A stretch of 64,000 nucleotides of DNA from positions 372,001 through 436,000 of the forward strand of contig NZ_NEVN01000001.1 of NCBI RefSeq assembly GCF_002261475.1, written 5' to 3'. The notes below the pieces were generated by a model. It had not been told where the DNA came from and did not search any database. It worked only from the letters and a program-made list of their open reading frames with translations. Both the position numbers and the translations under genes were made by a program. Of this stretch, positions 61,283 to 64,000 are shown one piece after another (within the stretch, counting starts at the first letter, position 1; each line of letters opens with the position of its first letter). The stretch is from Bordetella genomosp. 5. GTDB lineage: Bacteria > Pseudomonadota > Gammaproteobacteria > Burkholderiales > Burkholderiaceae_B.

Positions 61283-62446
61283 ATGCGTTTGATTCCTTCC
61301 CTCCTGGTTGCCGCGGCGTTGCTGCCCGGCGTGGCCAGCGCCGATGCCATCAAAGTGGGCATTGCCAACGACATCTCCGGTCCGTTCGCCGCGCTGGGCG
61401 CCGAAGCCCGCGACGGGTTCAACCTCGCCATCAAACAACTGGGCGGCAAGCTCGGCGGCCAGGAAGCCGAGTTCATCCAGACCGACATGGGCGGCAACCC
61501 CGACCAGGCCCGTCAGCTGGTCACGCGTTATATCCAGCGCGAAAAGATCGATTTCTTCACCGGCCCCATCGGCTCGAACGTGGCGCTGGCCGTCGGCCCG
61601 GCCCTGTTCGCGGCCAAGGTGCCGTTCCTGTCCAATAACCCCGGCCCCAGCCAGTATGCGGGCGCCCAGTGCAATAAGTTCTGGTTCGGCCTGTCTTATC
61701 AGAACGACGCCTTCCACGAAGCGGCCGGCAAGGTCGCGGCCGATCGCGGCTTCAAGAAGGTCTTCATCCTGGCCCCCGACTATCCGGCCGGCAAGGACGC
61801 ACTCACCGGCTTCAAGCGCGGCTACAAAACGCCCGTCACCGAAGAGCTCTACACCAAGCTGGGCCAGATCGACTACGCCGCCGAGCTGGCGCAGATCCGC
61901 GCCGCCAAGCCCGACGCCGTCTACATCTTCCTGCCGGGCGGCATGGGCATCAACTTCGTCAAGCAGTTCGTCGCGGCCGGCCTGAACAAAGGCACCGCGC
62001 TCGTGGGCCCCGGTTTTTCGGCCGACGAAGACGTGATCCAGGCCGTGGGCGAGCCCATGATCGGCATGTACAACACCGCGCAGTGGGCGCACGACCTCGA
62101 CGTGCCGCAGAACAAGCAGTTCGTCGAAGCGTTCCGCAAGGAATACAACAACCGCTACCCCTCGGTGTATGCCGCCCAGGCCTACGACGTGATCATGGCG
62201 ATCGACGCCGCGGTCAAGCAGAGCGGCGGCAAGGCCAGCGATCGCGACGCTATCGTCGCCGCGCTTGCCAAGGCCGACTTCTCCTCGGTGCGCGGTCCGT
62301 TCACCTACGGCAAGAACCACTACCCGATCCAGCCCTACTACGTGCGCGTGGTCGACAAGGACGCCAACGGCAAGATCACCAACAAGCTGGTCGGCAAGGT
62401 GTTCGACAAGTACCAGGACGTGTACGTAGGCGAGTGCAAGCTGTGA
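61283..62446 (+). CDS. branched-chain-type ABC transporter substrate-binding protein
   Basis: This 387-aa LivK/Leu-binding fold protein has a signal peptide (MRLIPSLLVAAALLPGVASA). Segments KVGIANDISGPFAALGAEA, TDMGGNPDQARQLVTRYI, FFTGPIGSNVALAVGPALF and YAAQAYDVIMAIDAAVKQ are typical. AAGGAG lies before ATG 61283. Proteins of this subtype in Burkholderiales often bind aromatic acids rather than leucine. The divergent hydrolase-MarR genes suggest the same here, an inference. It precedes livH after two hairpins. Confidence 0.92.
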   Translation: MRLIPSLLVAAALLPGVASADAIKVGIANDISGPFAALGAEARDGFNLAIKQLGGKLGGQEAEFIQTDMGGNPDQARQLVTRYIQREKIDFFTGPIGSNVALAVGPALFAAKVPFLSNNPGPSQYAGAQCNKFWFGLSYQNDAFHEAAGKVAADRGFKKVFILAPDYPAGKDALTGFKRGYKTPVTEELYTKLGQIDYAAELAQIRAAKPDAVYIFLPGGMGINFVKQFVAAGLNKGTALVGPGFSADEDVIQAVGEPMIGMYNTAQWAHDLDVPQNKQFVEAFRKEYNNRYPSVYAAQAYDVIMAIDAAVKQSGGKASDRDAIVAALAKADFSSVRGPFTYGKNHYPIQPYYVRVVDKDANGKITNKLVGKVFDKYQDVYVGECKL

Positions 62447-62454
62447 TGTCCGGC

Positions 62455-62513
62455 GCGCGCCGCTAGGGCGCGCACGGACGATCGCGCCGCCCGCCACGCG
62501 GGACGGGCGGCGC
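62455..62513 (+). other. two stem-loops between the binding-protein gene and livH
   Basis: Hairpin 1 is GCGCGCC/GGCGCGC (62455-62461 with 62467-62473). Hairpin 2 is GCGCCGCCCG/CGGGCGGCGC (62484-62493 with 62504-62513). There is no T-run, so they look like 3' stabilisers or partial attenuators, as between aapJ and aapQ. Confidence 0.55.
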
Positions 62514-62565
62514 ATCGACACGACACGCGGGCGCATCGACCGCCCGTGGCTTCGGGGGAAGTTTC

Positions 62566-63486
62566 ATGACGTTCACGCTGGTCATCGAGCAACTGCTCAA
62601 TGGACTGCAATTCGGCCTGATGTTGTTCCTGATCGCCGCCGGGCTCACGCTCGTCTTCGGCATCATGGACATCATGAATCTGGCCCACGGATCGCTCTAC
62701 ATGGCGGGCGCGTATGTCGCGGCCGAGACCATGCAGCGCACCGGATCCTTCGTGGCGGCCGTGCTGGTCGCCGCCATCGCCACCGGCCTGGTGGGCGCGA
62801 TACTCGAATTGGTGCTGATCCGCCGCCTGGCGCTGCGGGATCACCTGGCGCAGGTGCTGGGCAGCTACGCCATCATCCTGATCGCCAACGACGTGATCAA
62901 GATGATCTGGGGCCCCGCCCCGATGATGCTGAACATGCCGTCCGAGCTGGCCGGCCCGGTGCGGCTGTTGCCCGACCTGCTTTATCCGGCCTATCGCCTG
63001 ATGATCATCGTGTTCGGCCTGATGGCGGCCGCGGGCCTCTACTGGTTCGTCACGCGGACCCGCGCCGGCGTGCTGGTGCGCGCGGGCGCCTCCAATCGCC
63101 AGATGGCCACGCTCATGGGCGTGCGCGTGCCGATTCTGTTCCTCGGCGTGTTCGTGCTGGGTGCCATGCTGGCGGCCGTGGCGGGCGCCTTGCTCGGGCC
63201 GGTCACCGCGGTGCAGATCGGCATGGGCGAAGAAATCCTGATCCTGGTGCTGGTCTGCATCGTGATCGGCGGGATCGGCTCGATACGCGGCGCCTTCGTG
63301 GGCGCCTTGCTGGTCGGGATGGTCGACACCGCCGGCCGCGCGTTTCTGCCGATGCTGCTGCGTCAGGTGTTCTCGCCGGCGGTGGCGTCCAGCGTGGGCC
63401 CCACGCTGGCGGCCATCCTGATTTATGTGTTGATGGCCGGGATCCTCGTATTCCGTCCGTCGGGTCTGTTTCCGGCGCGCGGGTGA
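62566..63486 (+). CDS. livH: branched-chain-type ABC transporter permease LivH
   Basis: This 306-aa permease has about eight membrane segments. LivH marks are LNGLQFGLMLFLIAAGLTLVFG at the start, GIMDIMNLAHGSLYMAGAY and IGGIGSIRGAFVGALLVG near the end. It would form the membrane channel with LivM, whose gene starts 4 bases after its stop. The gene symbol follows the family; the true substrate may be aromatic. Confidence 0.93.
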   Translation: MTFTLVIEQLLNGLQFGLMLFLIAAGLTLVFGIMDIMNLAHGSLYMAGAYVAAETMQRTGSFVAAVLVAAIATGLVGAILELVLIRRLALRDHLAQVLGSYAIILIANDVIKMIWGPAPMMLNMPSELAGPVRLLPDLLYPAYRLMIIVFGLMAAAGLYWFVTRTRAGVLVRAGASNRQMATLMGVRVPILFLGVFVLGAMLAAVAGALLGPVTAVQIGMGEEILILVLVCIVIGGIGSIRGAFVGALLVGMVDTAGRAFLPMLLRQVFSPAVASSVGPTLAAILIYVLMAGILVFRPSGLFPARG

Positions 63487-63489
63487 AGC

Positions 63490-64000
63490 ATGCGTAGATC
63501 TCTGTACTGGACTCTCGCCCTGCTGGTGGCGCTCGCGGTGTTTCCGCTGGTGGCGCCGGCGCTGGGCCTCGATTTCTATATCTCGTTCGTGCGGCGCGTG
63601 CTCATCTACGCGCTGGCGGCGACCAGCCTGAACCTGATCCTGGGCTATGGCGGCATGGTGGCGCTGGGGCATGCGGCGTTCTTCGGCGCCGGCGCCTATG
63701 CCGTGGGCATCCTGCAGTCGATGGGCGTCAACAGCGCGCTGATCGTCTGGCCCGCGGCCATGCTGCTGGCCGGCGTGCTGGCCTGGATCACCGGCGCCAT
63801 CTCGCTGCGCACGCGGGGCGTCTACTTCATCATGATCACGCTGGCCTTCGCCCAGATGGTCTATTACATCTTCATCTCGTTGCGCCAGTACGGCGGCGAA
63901 GACGGCCTGAACCTGTCCGGCTACTCGCAACTGCCGCTGCTCGATCTCTCCAGCGACGTCACGTTCTACTACGTGGTGCTGGTGCTGTTCGCGCTGCTGC
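63490..64000 (+). CDS. livM: branched-chain-type ABC transporter permease LivM (cut by window edge)
   Basis: The first 170 codons are in the window. MRRSLYWTLALLVALAVFPL and several membrane segments are seen, with the LivM-type stretch LNLILGYGGMVALGHAAFFGAGAYA and SLRTRGVYFIMITLAFAQM. The rest, and presumably livG and livF ATPase genes, lie beyond position 64000. ATG 63490 follows the livH stop at 63486. Confidence 0.93.
   Translation, partial: MRRSLYWTLALLVALAVFPLVAPALGLDFYISFVRRVLIYALAATSLNLILGYGGMVALGHAAFFGAGAYAVGILQSMGVNSALIVWPAAMLLAGVLAWITGAISLRTRGVYFIMITLAFAQMVYYIFISLRQYGGEDGLNLSGYSQLPLLDLSSDVTFYYVVLVLFALL

Overview
The window is 64 kb of GC-rich, densely coded chromosome with short intergenic gaps and many 4-bp ATGA start/stop overlaps. 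Gene content and order (phoBR beside ubiE, ubiJ-ubiB, DUF3460-scpA-panC, pilD-coaE-zapD, an aapJQMP transporter, a Bug-type solute receptor) point to a betaproteobacterium of the Burkholderiales, most likely family Alcaligenaceae (Bordetella/Achromobacter-like). This placement is inferred from recognised families, not from a database search. I see no rRNA, tRNA, CRISPR array, prophage or insertion sequence. Nearly everything reads as core or conserved accessory chromosome.

Layout. 1-3.2 kb: the 5' part of a heavy-metal-type sensor kinase with its regulator, then phoR-phoB, all on the minus strand. 3.3-7.8 kb: ubiquinone genes ubiE, a Tim44-like membrane protein, ubiJ and ubiB. 8.0-9.5 kb: a diiron ferritin-like protein behind a three-repeat PHO box, then hldE/rfaE2-type heptose adenylyltransferase. 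9.5-13.3 kb (minus): PIMT-like methyltransferase-tolC, and thiG-thiD. 13.4-20.8 kb: a vitamin B12 region, with btuB-btuF on the minus strand behind a cobalamin riboswitch and the B12-dependent methionine synthase metH divergent from it. 20.8-27.4 kb: methyltransferase/XRE regulator pair, mutY, and a fused indolepyruvate ferredoxin oxidoreductase. 27.5-30.0 kb (minus): ftsE-ftsX and an orphan cheD. 30.3-35.8 kb: the aapJQMP amino-acid ABC transporter and a Bug receptor. 35.8-39.4 kb: a small CopD-like membrane protein, then glpK with a DHA2 MFS exporter on the minus strand. 39.6-45.5 kb: DUF3460, scpA, panC, a small LuxR-type protein, an NlpE-like lipoprotein, a zinc-domain-less prepilin peptidase, coaE and zapD. 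45.9-55.0 kb: a complete mdtABC-type RND efflux operon with its own outer-membrane factor. 55.2-58.4 kb (minus): argJ, a DUF815 ATPase and a Nudix-ThiE fusion. 58.5-61.0 kb (minus): an unknown membrane protein and a hydrolase-MarR pair. 61.3-64 kb: a branched-chain-type ABC transporter (livK, livH, livM), cut by the window edge.

The clearest non-coding signals are the cobalamin riboswitch (enlarged in its P3-P4 region), the PHO box before the ferritin-like gene, an array of TAAACC/GGTTTA half-sites between the hydrolase-marR operon and livK, several intrinsic terminators, and paired strong hairpins between substrate-binding-protein genes and their permease genes. I found no convincing wholly new system. 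The best leads are regulatory (PHO box, MarR array, divergent B12 region) and two poorly characterised proteins in conserved contexts: the Tim44-like protein in the ubiquinone cluster and the DUF815/Nudix-ThiE operon.
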